From Fimenecus sp045632525 (GTDB lineage Bacteria; Bacillota; Clostridia; Oscillospirales; Acutalibacteraceae), in NCBI GenBank assembly GCA_045632525.1, contig JAZQWV010000087.1:1-16861 (forward strand): a stretch of DNA of 16,861 bases, written 5' to 3'. Below, piece after piece: positions 7,229 to 15,217 of the stretch (the first letter of the stretch is position 1; each line of letters begins with the position of its first letter). A model generated the notes under the pieces. That model worked only from the letters and a program-made list of their open reading frames with translations, did not search any database and was not told where the DNA came from. A program made the translations under genes and the position numbers.

Positions 7229-7278
7229 GATTTTTGCCTCAATATATGCTATTCTTTATTAAAAGGTGGTTGGATATT

Positions 7279-7632
7279 ATGAAAGAAAATGTATTAATAG
7301 ATAAATCAATTGTATTTGCATCAAGAATTATTAAATTAAACCAATATTTAATTAAAGATAAAAAAGAACATATCATTTCAAAACAAATTGTTCGTAGTGG
7401 TACAAGTATTGGCGCAAATATAAATGAAGCAAATTATGGACAAAGCAAAGCTGATTTTATTTCAAAAATGCATATTGCGCTTAAAGAAACCGCTGAAACT
7501 GAATATTGGATTAAGTTATTAATAATGTCAGAATACATAAGTGAAGAAATGGGTAAATCTTTACTTGATGATTGTTTAGAGATAAAAAGAATATTGGTGG
7601 CATCTATTAATACTGCTAAAGAAAATAAATAG
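7279..7632 (+). CDS. Four-helix-bundle protein (S23 / 23S rRNA intervening-sequence family)
   Basis: The 117-residue helical protein matches the small four-helix-bundle family (PF05635 / TIGR02436). The family hallmark IVRSGTSIGANINEA lies at 37-51, followed by KADFISKMHIALKETAETEYW (in part) and a helical C-terminus. The family was first noted inside 23S rRNA intervening sequences and is related to the accessory protein of diversity-generating retroelements, but most members are stand-alone and their function is unknown. ATG at 7279 is chosen because AAAGGTGG ends 9 nt before it; an upstream TTG at 7234 has no such site. The gene sits in repeat-rich DNA right after tRNA-Lys, which suggests a mobile or inserted cassette. 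No reverse transcriptase or rRNA is present. Confidence 0.85.
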   Translation: MKENVLIDKSIVFASRIIKLNQYLIKDKKEHIISKQIVRSGTSIGANINEANYGQSKADFISKMHIALKETAETEYWIKLLIMSEYISEEMGKSLLDDCLEIKRILVASINTAKENK

Positions 7633-7656
7633 TTATATCTAAATTTCGAGCTAGTA

Positions 7657-7684
7657 GTGTGCGAAGCACACGGTCGAATCTCCG
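7657..7684 (+). repeat. Solo mini-hairpin plus a fragment matching the tRNA-Lys T-arm
   Basis: GTGTGC-GAA-GCACAC (7657-7671) is a 6-bp hairpin with a GAA loop, the same format as the last unit of the array at 4997-5011. It runs directly into TCGAATCTCCG (7674-7684), identical over 11 nt to the T-arm of tRNA-Lys at 7060-7070. No other tRNA parts are recognisable here, so it is a fragment at most. Confidence 0.5.
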
Positions 7685-7700
7685 TTTTATACGAACAAAA

Positions 7701-7730
7701 AGGCTATGATTAAATCATAGCCTCATTTTT
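7701..7730. terminator. Bidirectional terminator between four-helix-bundle gene and symporter
   Basis: A 10-bp perfect stem (7701-7710 with 7714-7723) and TAA loop. The plus side is followed by CATTTTTT, and the minus side by TTTTTGTT. It can end both the rightward gene and the leftward symporter, whose stop codon is at 7730-7732. Confidence 0.88.
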
Positions 7731-9313
7731 TATCCCAATGAATTTTTCGCATTTGTAACAACCGTTGCATCATAGCAACTAAACTTGTCGTCTATATTCT
7801 TCGGCAATGTATTCTGTGTTAAGAGGCTTACAATCGGCACAAGTACAAGCCCACCCAACATTGCAAACACTCCAGAGTAAAGTGAATTTGTGAACACAAA
7901 GCTAAAAATTGGTGTTGTTGGTTTGAAAAGACCAATGCTAATAAGCAACTGAACAATTTCAAGTCCTGTACCGAATACAAAACTTGTAACAACTGCCGCC
8001 TTTGTGGTCTTCTTCCAGTATAAACCATATAAGAATGGTGCTAAGAATGCGCCTGCAAGAGCACCCCAAGAAACACCCATCATCTGTGCAATGAAAACTG
8101 AGTCTTTCCAAATGCTATCTTTGAGAATTGCAATAATAGCAGAAAGGGTAATGAAGAATACAATAAATAATCTGAGAATAAGAATAGTCTTTTTTTCGTC
8201 AACATTCTTTTTCTTCATAAGTGCAGGTTTAATAACATCAAGAGTGAGAGTTGAAGAAGATGTGAGCACAAGTGAAGAAAGAGTTGACATTGATGCAGAA
8301 AGTACAAGCACAATAACAAGAGCAACAATAACAGGAGCAAGGTCAGAAAGAATTGTAGGAACAACCTTGTCGAACATAACTGCACCGTTATCAAAGATGA
8401 AACCGCTCTTAATCATTTCATCTTTGTAGAGTCTGCCAAAACCACCAAGGAAATAGCAACCACCCGCAACAATAATAGCAAAGACTGTTGAAATTATTGT
8501 GCCTTTTTTAATTGAGCCTTCATCCTTGATTGAGTAGAATTTGCCAATCATTTGTGGGAGTCCCCAAGTGCCTAGAGAGGTGAGTACAACAACAAAGAAA
8601 AGGAAGAGGGGATTAGCACCAAAAAGTGATGTGTATTCTGCACCTGCTTCTTCTGTGAGTGTTGCAACCGCTTGAGTGAATCCGCCGTTTTTAACGAGAA
8701 CAGCAGCAATAACAGCAACGATTCCCACAAGCATGATAATACCTTGAATGAAGTCGTTAATTGCAGTTGCCATGTATCCACCAAAGATAACATATATACC
8801 TGTAAGCACAGCCATAATAATAACAATTCCAGCATAAGGAATGTTGAATACGTTATTAAAGAGAGATGAAAGTCCGTTGTAAAGTGAAGCGGTGTAGGGG
8901 ATAAGGAAAACGAATACAATAAAAGATGCGATTATTTTAAGTTTTTTAGAGTCATATCTCTTTTCAAAGAAATCAGGCATTGTTTTTGATTCAAGATGTT
9001 GAGTCATAACTCTTGTTCTTCTACCCAACACGCTCCAAGCAAGAAGTGAACCTATAAACGCATTACCAAGACCAATCCAAGTTGATGCGAGACCGAAGTT
9101 CCAACCGAATTGCCCTGCATAACCAACAAAGATAACCGCAGAGAAATAAGATGTACCGAAAGCGAAAGCAGTAAGCCAAGGACCTACTGAACGACCACCA
9201 AGCACGAATCCGTCAACATTTGTTGCATTCTTTCTGCAATAGAAACCGACACCTATCATAAGCGCGAAAAAACATATAAGCATTGGTATACTAATCATCA
9301 TTGTTGTTGTCAT
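7730..9313 (-). CDS. Sodium:solute symporter (SSS family)
   Basis: The 527-residue membrane protein, with about 13 hydrophobic helices, has the SSS layout. YxxGGRSVG-type residues lie near the N-terminus (FVLGGRSVGPWLTAFAFGTSYFSA, in part, 36-60), and the family signature GGYMATAINDFIQG lies at 178-191. The family couples Na+ entry to uptake of amino acids, pantothenate, monocarboxylates or related solutes. Substrate cannot be read from sequence. Because it is divergent from an aryl/acyl-CoA ligase-iorAB operon, import of an arylacetate or other organic acid is a reasonable inference. The ATG at 9313 is chosen because AAAGGAGTG lies just upstream; longer readings run into the promoter. The promoter is overlapped by a tandem 15-bp repeat. 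Confidence 0.9.
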   Translation of the reverse strand: MTTTMMISIPMLICFFALMIGVGFYCRKNATNVDGFVLGGRSVGPWLTAFAFGTSYFSAVIFVGYAGQFGWNFGLASTWIGLGNAFIGSLLAWSVLGRRTRVMTQHLESKTMPDFFEKRYDSKKLKIIASFIVFVFLIPYTASLYNGLSSLFNNVFNIPYAGIVIIMAVLTGIYVIFGGYMATAINDFIQGIIMLVGIVAVIAAVLVKNGGFTQAVATLTEEAGAEYTSLFGANPLFLFFVVVLTSLGTWGLPQMIGKFYSIKDEGSIKKGTIISTVFAIIVAGGCYFLGGFGRLYKDEMIKSGFIFDNGAVMFDKVVPTILSDLAPVIVALVIVLVLSASMSTLSSLVLTSSSTLTLDVIKPALMKKKNVDEKKTILILRLFIVFFITLSAIIAILKDSIWKDSVFIAQMMGVSWGALAGAFLAPFLYGLYWKKTTKAAVVTSFVFGTGLEIVQLLISIGLFKPTTPIFSFVFTNSLYSGVFAMLGGLVLVPIVSLLTQNTLPKNIDDKFSCYDATVVTNAKNSLG

Positions 9314-9375
9314 ATTTATCACTCCTTTACATAAAAAATTACTTGACAATAACGTCGAGATGTGGTATATTTGCT

Positions 9376-9405
9376 TTAACGCTTTAAAGTTTAGCACTTT
9401 AAAGT
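9376..9405. promoter_or_regulatory. Tandem 15-bp repeat, likely operator of the symporter promoter
   Basis: TTAACGCTTTAAAGT (9376-9390) and TTAGCACTTTAAAGT (9391-9405) agree at 13 of 15 positions and each contains the 8-bp palindrome CTTTAAAG. They lie head to tail across the -10 and spacer of the minus-strand promoter, where a bound protein would block RNA polymerase. No DNA-binding regulator gene is visible in the window. Confidence 0.6.
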
Positions 9406-9416
9406 CTATTTGTCAA
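9388..9416 (-). promoter_or_regulatory. Promoter of the symporter gene (minus strand)
   Basis: On the minus strand, TTGACA (9416-9411) and TAAACT (9393-9388) are 17 bp apart. This gives a leader of roughly 65-70 nt before the ATG. The spacer and -10 are covered by the tandem repeat at 9376-9405. Confidence 0.75.
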
Positions 9417-9453
9417 TAGGGGAATTAAAAAAGTTCTTTTTCCTTCAGTTCTA

Positions 9454-9482
9454 TTGATTTTTATTGGTAAATAGAGTAAAAT
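9454..9482 (+). promoter_or_regulatory. Promoter of the acyl-CoA ligase-iorAB operon
   Basis: TTGATT (9454-9459) and TAAAAT (9477-9482) are spaced by 17 bp, with a predicted start near 9489. It diverges from the symporter promoter; the two -35 boxes are about 38 bp apart, so shared control is possible. Confidence 0.7.
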
Positions 9483-9517
9483 ATCAAGATATTATGTATT
9501 TTTTTGGAGAATGAAAA

Positions 9518-11152
9518 ATGACAATCGTACACTTACTTGAAAAGAACGCTCGTGAATTTCCAAACGACGTTGCATTGGTTGAAATCAATCCTGAACAACC
9601 TGAAACAAGACGAATCACTTGGAGTGAGTTTGAACTTGTTGAGTCAGGTGCAAGACGTCCTTATCGTCGCGAAATCACTTGGGGTGTTTTTGAAGAAAAA
9701 GCAAACAGATTTGCAAATATGCTCACTCAAAACGGAATAGGTAAGGGACACAAAGTCGCAATTCTTCTTATGAACTGTATCGACTGGTTGCCTATATATT
9801 TTGGTATATTAAAAACAGGTGCTTTGGTAGTGCCACTCAATTTCCGTTATTCATCAGACGAAATTGATTATTGTCTTGATTTAGCAGAAGCAGATGTACT
9901 TGTTTTCGGTAACGAATTTGTAGGCCGAGTTGAAGCAGTAGCAGACAAAATCAGCAAAAAGTGTAAACTTATCTATTTTGGTGGTAGTTGCCCTGCTTTT
10001 GCAGATGATTATAACGAACTCGTTTCTGAATGTTCAAGCTCATACCATGGTTGTTGGCTTGAAGAATCTGATGATGCTGCAATTTACTTCTCATCAGGCA
10101 CAACAGGTTTTCCAAAAGCAATTTTACATAATCACGAAAGCCTTATTCACTCTTGCAGATGTGAACAGGCACATCATAATCAGACAAAGGATGACTGTTT
10201 CCTTTGCATTCCACCACTTTACCATACAGGTGCAAAAATGCACTGGTTTGGTAGCCTTTTGAGTGGTTCAAAGGCAATTATCTTGAAAGGTACACAGTCA
10301 AGAAACATTCTTAAAGTTGCAAGTGATGAGAAATGCACAATTGTATGGCTTCTTGTTCCGTGGGCACAGGATATTCTCAATGCAATTGACCGTGGCGAAA
10401 TCGATTTGAATGAATTTGATTTCTCAAATTGGAGACTTATGCATATCGGTGCACAGCCTGTTCCACAAAGCCTTATCAAGCGTTGGCTTGAATATTTCCC
10501 AAATCAGCAATATGACACAAACTATGGTCTTTCCGAGTCAATCGGACCTGGTGCTGTTCACCTTGGCGTTGAAAATGTACATAAAGTTGGCGCAATTGGT
10601 GTTCCAGGCTATGGTTGGCAGACAAAGATTGTTGACCCTGATGGCAACGAGGTAGCAAAAGGTGATGTTGGTGAACTTTGTCTTAAAGGTCCTGGTGTTA
10701 TGACTTGTTACTATCGTGACCCTGAGGCAACTGCAGCCACACTTAAAGATGGTTGGCTTTTAACAGGTGATATGGCTATGCAAGATGAAGAAGATTTTAT
10801 CTATCTTGTTGACCGTAAAAAAGATGTTATCATCACAGGTGGTGAAAACCTTTACCCTGTACAGATTGAAAATTTTATGGCTGCACACGAAAAAATCAAG
10901 GACGTTGCAGTTATCGGTCTTCCTGACCCACGACTTGGTGAAATTGCAACTGCAATTATTGAAGTTAAAAAGGGTATGACTTGCACAGAAGAAGAAATCA
11001 ACGAATTCTGTATGAGTTTGCCAAGATATAAGAGACCTCGTAAGATTATTTTTGCCGATGTACCTCGTAACCCAACAGGTAAAATCGAAAAGCCAAAACT
11101 CCGTAAAATATACGGTGGCGAAGGTCTTGTTGACTCACAGAATAAATCATAA
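9518..11152 (+). CDS. AMP-dependent acyl-CoA ligase (ANL superfamily), probably aryl/organic acid activating
   Basis: The 544-residue enzyme belongs to the adenylate-forming ANL superfamily: acid + ATP + CoA gives acyl-CoA + AMP + PPi. Motifs are the P-loop SSGTTGFPK (192-200), the NYGLSES adenine motif, GWLLTGD, the hinge region RKKDVIITGGENLYP (GGEN about 442) and the C-terminal PTGK with the catalytic lysine (about 522). It is cytosolic and 31 nt before iorA in the same operon. Pairing of an acyl-CoA synthetase with indolepyruvate oxidoreductase is known from methanogens that assimilate arylacetates. Together this suggests an aryl acid such as indoleacetate or 4-hydroxyphenylacetate as substrate, but a fatty or other acid cannot be excluded. 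Ribosome site TTGGAGAA lies just before the ATG. Confidence 0.88.
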   Translation: MTIVHLLEKNAREFPNDVALVEINPEQPETRRITWSEFELVESGARRPYRREITWGVFEEKANRFANMLTQNGIGKGHKVAILLMNCIDWLPIYFGILKTGALVVPLNFRYSSDEIDYCLDLAEADVLVFGNEFVGRVEAVADKISKKCKLIYFGGSCPAFADDYNELVSECSSSYHGCWLEESDDAAIYFSSGTTGFPKAILHNHESLIHSCRCEQAHHNQTKDDCFLCIPPLYHTGAKMHWFGSLLSGSKAIILKGTQSRNILKVASDEKCTIVWLLVPWAQDILNAIDRGEIDLNEFDFSNWRLMHIGAQPVPQSLIKRWLEYFPNQQYDTNYGLSESIGPGAVHLGVENVHKVGAIGVPGYGWQTKIVDPDGNEVAKGDVGELCLKGPGVMTCYYRDPEATAATLKDGWLLTGDMAMQDEEDFIYLVDRKKDVIITGGENLYPVQIENFMAAHEKIKDVAVIGLPDPRLGEIATAIIEVKKGMTCTEEEINEFCMSLPRYKRPRKIIFADVPRNPTGKIEKPKLRKIYGGEGLVDSQNKS

Positions 11153-11183
11153 TTAATATATAATTAGAAAAGAGATTTTGAAA

Positions 11184-12908
11184 ATGAAAAAATTAATGAT
11201 AGGTAATCAGGCAGTCGCAGAAGGCTTGCACGATGGTGGTTTAGGTGTTGTTTCAAGTTATCCGGGTACACCATCAACTGAAATTACTGAATTTTTAAGC
11301 AAATTTGATGATATCCACAGCGAATGGGCACCAAACGAAAAGGTTGCTTGTGAAGTTGCTTTCGGCTCAAGCCTTGCAGGTGCACGTTCAGCTTGTGCTA
11401 TGAAACATGTTGGTCTTAATGTTGCCGCAGACCCACTTTTCACACTTTCATACACAGGTGTTAATGGTGGTCTTGTAATTTGTGTTGCTGATGACCCTGC
11501 AATGCATTCTTCACAGAATGAGCAAGACTCACGCCACTATGCAATGGCATCAAAAGTGCCAATGCTTGAGCCTGCTGACTCAATGGAGGCATATACATTT
11601 GCAAAAAATGCTTTCGAACTTTCAGAAAAGTTTGATACACCTGTTCTTCTTCGCATGTGCACAAGAATTGCACACAGCCAGTCAATAGTTGAAACAAGTG
11701 ACAAAGTTCCTGCAACATTAAAGGACTACGAAAAGAATCCATCAAAGTACATAATGACTCCTGCAAATGCAATCAAGCGTCATCCTTTGGTTGAAGAAAG
11801 AACACTTAAATTACAGGAATTTGCAGAAAATTGCGAATATAATGTGGTTGAAATGAACTCCCAAGAAATCGGTATTATCACATCAGGTTGTTCATACCAC
11901 TATGTTAAAGAAGTAATGGGCGATAGTGCAAGTATCCTTAAAATCGGTATGCCATACCCACTTCCTGTAAAACTTATTAAGGATTTCGCATCAAAGGTTA
12001 AAACTCTCTATGTAATTGAAGAACTTGACCCATTTATTGAAAACCATGTAAAAGCACTTGGTATAGATGTAATCGGTAAAGACAAATTCTCAATTTTAGG
12101 TGAATTTTCACAAAAAACAATTGCAGAAGCATTCGGCAAAGAATTACCTGAAAGTGTTTCTGCTGATTCAGTTATTCCAAACAGACCTCCAATGATGTGT
12201 GCAGGTTGCCCACACAGAGGTTTATACTATACACTTGCAAAGAATAAGATTACAGCACTTGGTGATATTGGTTGTTATACTCTTGGTGCTGCACCACCAC
12301 TCAATGCGCTTGATTCAACTCTTTGTATGGGTGCATCAATTTCAGGTCTTCACGGCTTCAACCTTGCAAGAGGTAGTGAAGCAGAAAAGAAGAGTGTTGC
12401 TGTTATCGGTGACTCAACATTTATGCATTCAGGTATGACAGGTCTTGTAAATGTGGCATACAACGCTACAAATTCAACTGTAATTATTGTTGATAACTCA
12501 ATTACAGGTATGACAGGACATCAGCAGAACCCAACAACAGGTTACAATATCAAGGGTGACTCTGCTGCAAAGGTTGACCTTGAAAATCTTTGCAAGGCTC
12601 TCGGAATCAACCGTGTAAGAGTTGTTGACCCTTATGACCTTAAGGCATGTGATACAGCAGTTAAAGAAGAATTGGCAGCAGAAGAGCCATCAGTTATTAT
12701 TTCTCGCAGACCTTGTGTACTCTTGAAATCAGTAAAAACTGAACCTGCTCTTAAGGTTGACGAAGATAAATGCCGTTCATGTAAGAGATGTATGACACTT
12801 GGTTGTCCTGCAATCAGTATGAAAGACGGAAAAGCAAAAGTTGACGCAACATTGTGCGTAGGTTGTGGCGTATGTAAACAACTCTGTGCGTTTGATGCAA
12901 TCGTTTAA
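11184..12908 (+). CDS. iorA: Indolepyruvate:ferredoxin oxidoreductase, alpha subunit
   Basis: The 574-residue subunit carries the thiamine-diphosphate and iron-sulfur centres of IOR. The enzyme interconverts aryl-pyruvate + CoA + oxidised ferredoxin and aryl-acetyl-CoA + CO2 + reduced ferredoxin. The N-terminal pyrimidine-binding domain starts GNQAVAEGL and has YPGTPSTE. The ThDP motif begins GDSTFMHSG (409) and runs to VDNSITGMTGHQQNP. A C-terminal 2[4Fe-4S] ferredoxin domain has C530-x2-C533-x2-C536-x4-C541-P and C558-x2-C561-x2-C564-x3-C568. The x4 spacing in the first set is normal for IOR. ATG 11184 is preferred to a TTG at 11178 because of its distance from the weak AAGAGA ribosome site. 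iorB follows after 14 nt. Direction of catalysis is inferred from context, not sequence. Confidence 0.94.
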   Translation: MKKLMIGNQAVAEGLHDGGLGVVSSYPGTPSTEITEFLSKFDDIHSEWAPNEKVACEVAFGSSLAGARSACAMKHVGLNVAADPLFTLSYTGVNGGLVICVADDPAMHSSQNEQDSRHYAMASKVPMLEPADSMEAYTFAKNAFELSEKFDTPVLLRMCTRIAHSQSIVETSDKVPATLKDYEKNPSKYIMTPANAIKRHPLVEERTLKLQEFAENCEYNVVEMNSQEIGIITSGCSYHYVKEVMGDSASILKIGMPYPLPVKLIKDFASKVKTLYVIEELDPFIENHVKALGIDVIGKDKFSILGEFSQKTIAEAFGKELPESVSADSVIPNRPPMMCAGCPHRGLYYTLAKNKITALGDIGCYTLGAAPPLNALDSTLCMGASISGLHGFNLARGSEAEKKSVAVIGDSTFMHSGMTGLVNVAYNATNSTVIIVDNSITGMTGHQQNPTTGYNIKGDSAAKVDLENLCKALGINRVRVVDPYDLKACDTAVKEELAAEEPSVIISRRPCVLLKSVKTEPALKVDEDKCRSCKRCMTLGCPAISMKDGKAKVDATLCVGCGVCKQLCAFDAIV

Positions 12909-12922
12909 GGAGGGGACTTATA

Positions 12923-13495
12923 ATGAAAACTGTTAGTGTTATGATAGTAGGTGTCGGTGGACAGGGAAGTCTTCTCGCATCAAAATTGTTAGGTCGTCTT
13001 CTTGTTGACGAAGGTTACGATGTAAAAGTAAGTGAAGTTCACGGTATGAGTCAGCGTGGTGGCTCAGTTGTAACTTATGTTCGTTTCGGCGATAAGGTTT
13101 ATTCACCAATCATCACAGATGGTGAAGCAGATATTATTATCTCTTTTGAAAAACTCGAAGCAGGTCGTTATGCAAACTTCCTTAAAAAAGATGGTAAAAT
13201 CGTTGTAAATACTCAACAGATTGACCCAATGCCCGTTATTATCGGTGCTGCTGAATATCCTGAAAATGTTCTCGATGAATTAACCCAAAAGGGCGTTAGC
13301 GTTGATGCTCTTGATGCTTTGTCACTTGCTGAACAAGCTGGTTCATCAAAGGCTGTTAACATTGTTCTTATGGGTAAGGCTGCAAAGTATTTCGATATTC
13401 CTTATGAAAGTTGGATAACAGCAATTGAAAATACAGTTGCATCTAAGTTTGTAGAAATGAACAAAAAAGCTTTTGAATTAGGATATAATTCATAA
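12923..13495 (+). CDS. iorB: Indolepyruvate:ferredoxin oxidoreductase, beta subunit
   Basis: The 190-residue partner of IorA is the gamma-type domain of 2-oxoacid:ferredoxin oxidoreductases. It has the nucleotide/CoA loop GVGGQGS (10-16), the conserved EVHGMSQRGGSV (in the 38-50 region), and DIIISFEKLEA. Length is normal for the family. It is cytoplasmic and forms the heteromeric IOR with the upstream subunit. A very strong AAGGAGGGG ribosome site starts at the iorA stop. No intrinsic terminator is visible after its stop; the next hairpin terminator on this strand is the one inside the T-box leader. Confidence 0.94.
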   Translation: MKTVSVMIVGVGGQGSLLASKLLGRLLVDEGYDVKVSEVHGMSQRGGSVVTYVRFGDKVYSPIITDGEADIIISFEKLEAGRYANFLKKDGKIVVNTQQIDPMPVIIGAAEYPENVLDELTQKGVSVDALDALSLAEQAGSSKAVNIVLMGKAAKYFDIPYESWITAIENTVASKFVEMNKKAFELGYNS

Positions 13496-13516
13496 TAAAA
13501 AATTTTTAAAAAATAC

Positions 13517-13545
13517 TTGACTTTGTATTTTTAGAGTGTTACTAT
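13517..13545 (+). promoter_or_regulatory. Promoter of the T-box-controlled paaK-ACT transcript
   Basis: TTGACT (13517-13522) and TACTAT (13540-13545) are spaced by 17 bp. Transcription would start near 13552, just before the base of T-box stem I. Confidence 0.75.
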
Positions 13546-13560
13546 GTTAATGTAATAAAG

Positions 13561-13826
13561 ACGTTTGAGCGGAAAATAGTATCCGGAAATATCATTCTCA
13601 GAGAGCTGCGGTTGGTGTGATGCAGTAGTGTAAAGTCGGTGAATTCATTCCGTTAGTCGTTGGCTGAAGGTTTTTACTGTGTAGGTCAAACGGGTTCGAC
13701 CGTTATATCGACTAGGGTGTGTTTGCACTCGGAGGTCATTATCGTGAGGTAATGATAAATAGAGGTGGTACCACGGGAATTTTCTCGTCCTCTGTATTCC
13801 GAATTGGAATGCAAAGGACTTTTTGT
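13561..13826 (+). ncRNA. T-box riboswitch, specifier codon UUC (Phe)
   Basis: The leader folds as a T-box. In stem I, GCGGAA (13569-13574) pairs with UUCCGU (13648-13653) below the specifier loop, and CCGG (13583-13586) with UCGG (13636-13639) above it. The loop shows the loop-E pair AGUA (13578-13581) and GAA (13641-13643), directly followed by UUC (13644-13646) and A, so the codon reads Phe. The apical AGAGAG-CUGC...GCAG lies at 13600-13624. Stem III is 13715-13720 with 13725-13730. The antiterminator pairs 13761-13765 with 13789-13793 and 13773-13778 with 13783-13788 around a 7-nt bulge starting UGGU (13766-13769), which fits a tRNA ending in ACCA. The competing terminator is at 13787-13824. 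Uncharged tRNA-Phe should therefore allow read-through into paaK and the ACT gene. The T-box identity is very secure; the Phe call follows from the loop register. Confidence 0.93.
13787..13824 (+). terminator. T-box regulated terminator
   Basis: A 14-bp stem with one mismatch (13787-13800 with 13806-13819), loop GAATT, then TTTTT. Its left arm shares bases 13787-13793 with the antiterminator, so the two folds exclude each other. Confidence 0.92.
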
Positions 13827-13888
13827 TTGCTTCTGCAATCCAAAAAACTACCTATTCCATAGCAAATTGCAGAAAGGACGAAAACAAA

Positions 13889-15199
13889 ATGGAAAAACGT
13901 TACTATCAGAAAGAAATCGAAACCATGCCTGTTGAAGACATTAAAAAACTTCAATCAGAAAAATTGGTGAAACAAGTAAAGCATGTTTATGAAAATGTGC
14001 CTTACTACAAGAATTTAATGGATGAAAAAGGTGTTACACCTGACGACATTAAAGGCATTGAAGATTTACACAAACTCCCATTCCTTACAAAAGCAGATTT
14101 AAGAGATGCTTATCCTTATGGCTTGCTTGCAAAACCTCTTAATGAATGTGTAAGAATTCACTCAACATCAGGTACAACTGGCAGACGAGTTGTTGCTTTC
14201 TATACTCAGCACGACGTTGATTTGTGGGAAGATTGCTGTGCTCGTGCAATTGTTGCAGCAGGTGGCTCTAATGAAGATGTTTTACAAGTAGCTTATGGTT
14301 ATGGTCTCTTCACAGGTGGTGCAGGTCTTCACGGTGGTGGACATAAGGTTGGTTGTCTTACTCTTCCGATGTCATCGGGTAATACAGACCGTCAGATTCA
14401 ATTTATGATGGACTTGAATTCTACAATTCTCTGTTGCACACCATCTTATGCAGCTTATATGGGTGAATCATTAAAAGAACAGGGTTATACACCTGACCAG
14501 ATTCCTTTAAAGGCAGGTATCTTCGGTGCGGAAGCATGGACTAATGAAATGCGTCGTCAGATTGAAGAAACACTTGGCATTAAGGCTTATGATATTTATG
14601 GTCTTACTGAAACATCTGGTCCTGGCGTTGCATTTGAGTGTGAAGAGCAAACAGGAATGCATATTAACGAAGACCATTTCTTAGCAGAAATTATCGACCC
14701 TGAAACAGGTGAGGTTTTACCAGAGGGTAGCAAAGGTGAACTTGTTTTCACAGCACTTGATAAAGAAGCTTTCCCACTTCTTCGTTATCGTACAAGAGAC
14801 ATTTGTGTACTTTCTCGTGAAAAGTGCTCTTGTGGCAGAACACTTATCAAAATGGCAAAACCAATGGGTAGAAGTGATGATATGCTCATTATCCGTGGTG
14901 TCAATGTATTCCCAAGCCAGATTGAAACTGTTCTTCTTAACGAAGGTTATCAGCCAAACTATCAAATTGTTATTGACCGTGTGAATAATAACGATACATT
15001 CGATGTTCTTGTTGAAATGAATCCTGAAATGTTCACAGATACTGTCAGCGGTATTACAGCACAAGAAAAATCACTTGCAAACGCAATGAAGATTATGCTT
15101 GGTATTAATCCAAATGTTAAACTTGTAGCACCAAAGAGCATTGCTCGTAGCGAAGGCAAAGCAGTACGTGTTATTGATAAGCGTAAACTTTACGATTAA
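13889..15199 (+). CDS. paaK: Phenylacetate-CoA ligase
   Basis: The 436-residue enzyme is a PaaK-type adenylate-forming ligase: phenylacetate + ATP + CoA gives phenylacetyl-CoA + AMP + PPi. Seen features are YYxxLxxxxPxxD-type N-terminal residues, the P-loop STSGTTGRR (92-100), the adenine motif YGLTETSGPG, CSCGR (313-317), and the C-terminal RGVNVFPSQIE (336-346) typical of PaaK. Length is normal. ATG 13889 is chosen because AAAGGA lies about 10 nt upstream; longer readings start inside the T-box terminator and are not credible. It is led by a Phe T-box and followed 18 nt later by an ACT gene. This argues for phenylalanine formation from phenylacetate rather than the aerobic phenylacetate degradation pathway, none of whose other genes are present. 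Confidence 0.94.
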   Translation: MEKRYYQKEIETMPVEDIKKLQSEKLVKQVKHVYENVPYYKNLMDEKGVTPDDIKGIEDLHKLPFLTKADLRDAYPYGLLAKPLNECVRIHSTSGTTGRRVVAFYTQHDVDLWEDCCARAIVAAGGSNEDVLQVAYGYGLFTGGAGLHGGGHKVGCLTLPMSSGNTDRQIQFMMDLNSTILCCTPSYAAYMGESLKEQGYTPDQIPLKAGIFGAEAWTNEMRRQIEETLGIKAYDIYGLTETSGPGVAFECEEQTGMHINEDHFLAEIIDPETGEVLPEGSKGELVFTALDKEAFPLLRYRTRDICVLSREKCSCGRTLIKMAKPMGRSDDMLIIRGVNVFPSQIETVLLNEGYQPNYQIVIDRVNNNDTFDVLVEMNPEMFTDTVSGITAQEKSLANAMKIMLGINPNVKLVAPKSIARSEGKAVRVIDKRKLYD

Positions 15200-15217
15200 T
15201 CGAAAGGGGAATATACT

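Noticed and set aside
7279..7632. Accessory protein of a diversity-generating retroelement, or an rRNA intervening sequence
   Set aside because: The family fits, but there is no reverse transcriptase, template/variable repeat pair or 23S rRNA in the window.
9608..9695. Recent internal duplication in the acyl-CoA ligase (ITWSEFE and ITWGVFE, 19 residues apart)
   Set aside because: Related clostridial ligases, as I recall them, carry the same two segments, so it is a family trait rather than a new event.
13823..13888. N-terminal extension of PaaK by 22 residues
   Set aside because: The longer frame begins with a TTG within the T-box terminator tail and lacks a ribosome site; ATG 13889 has one and gives a normal PaaK N-terminus.
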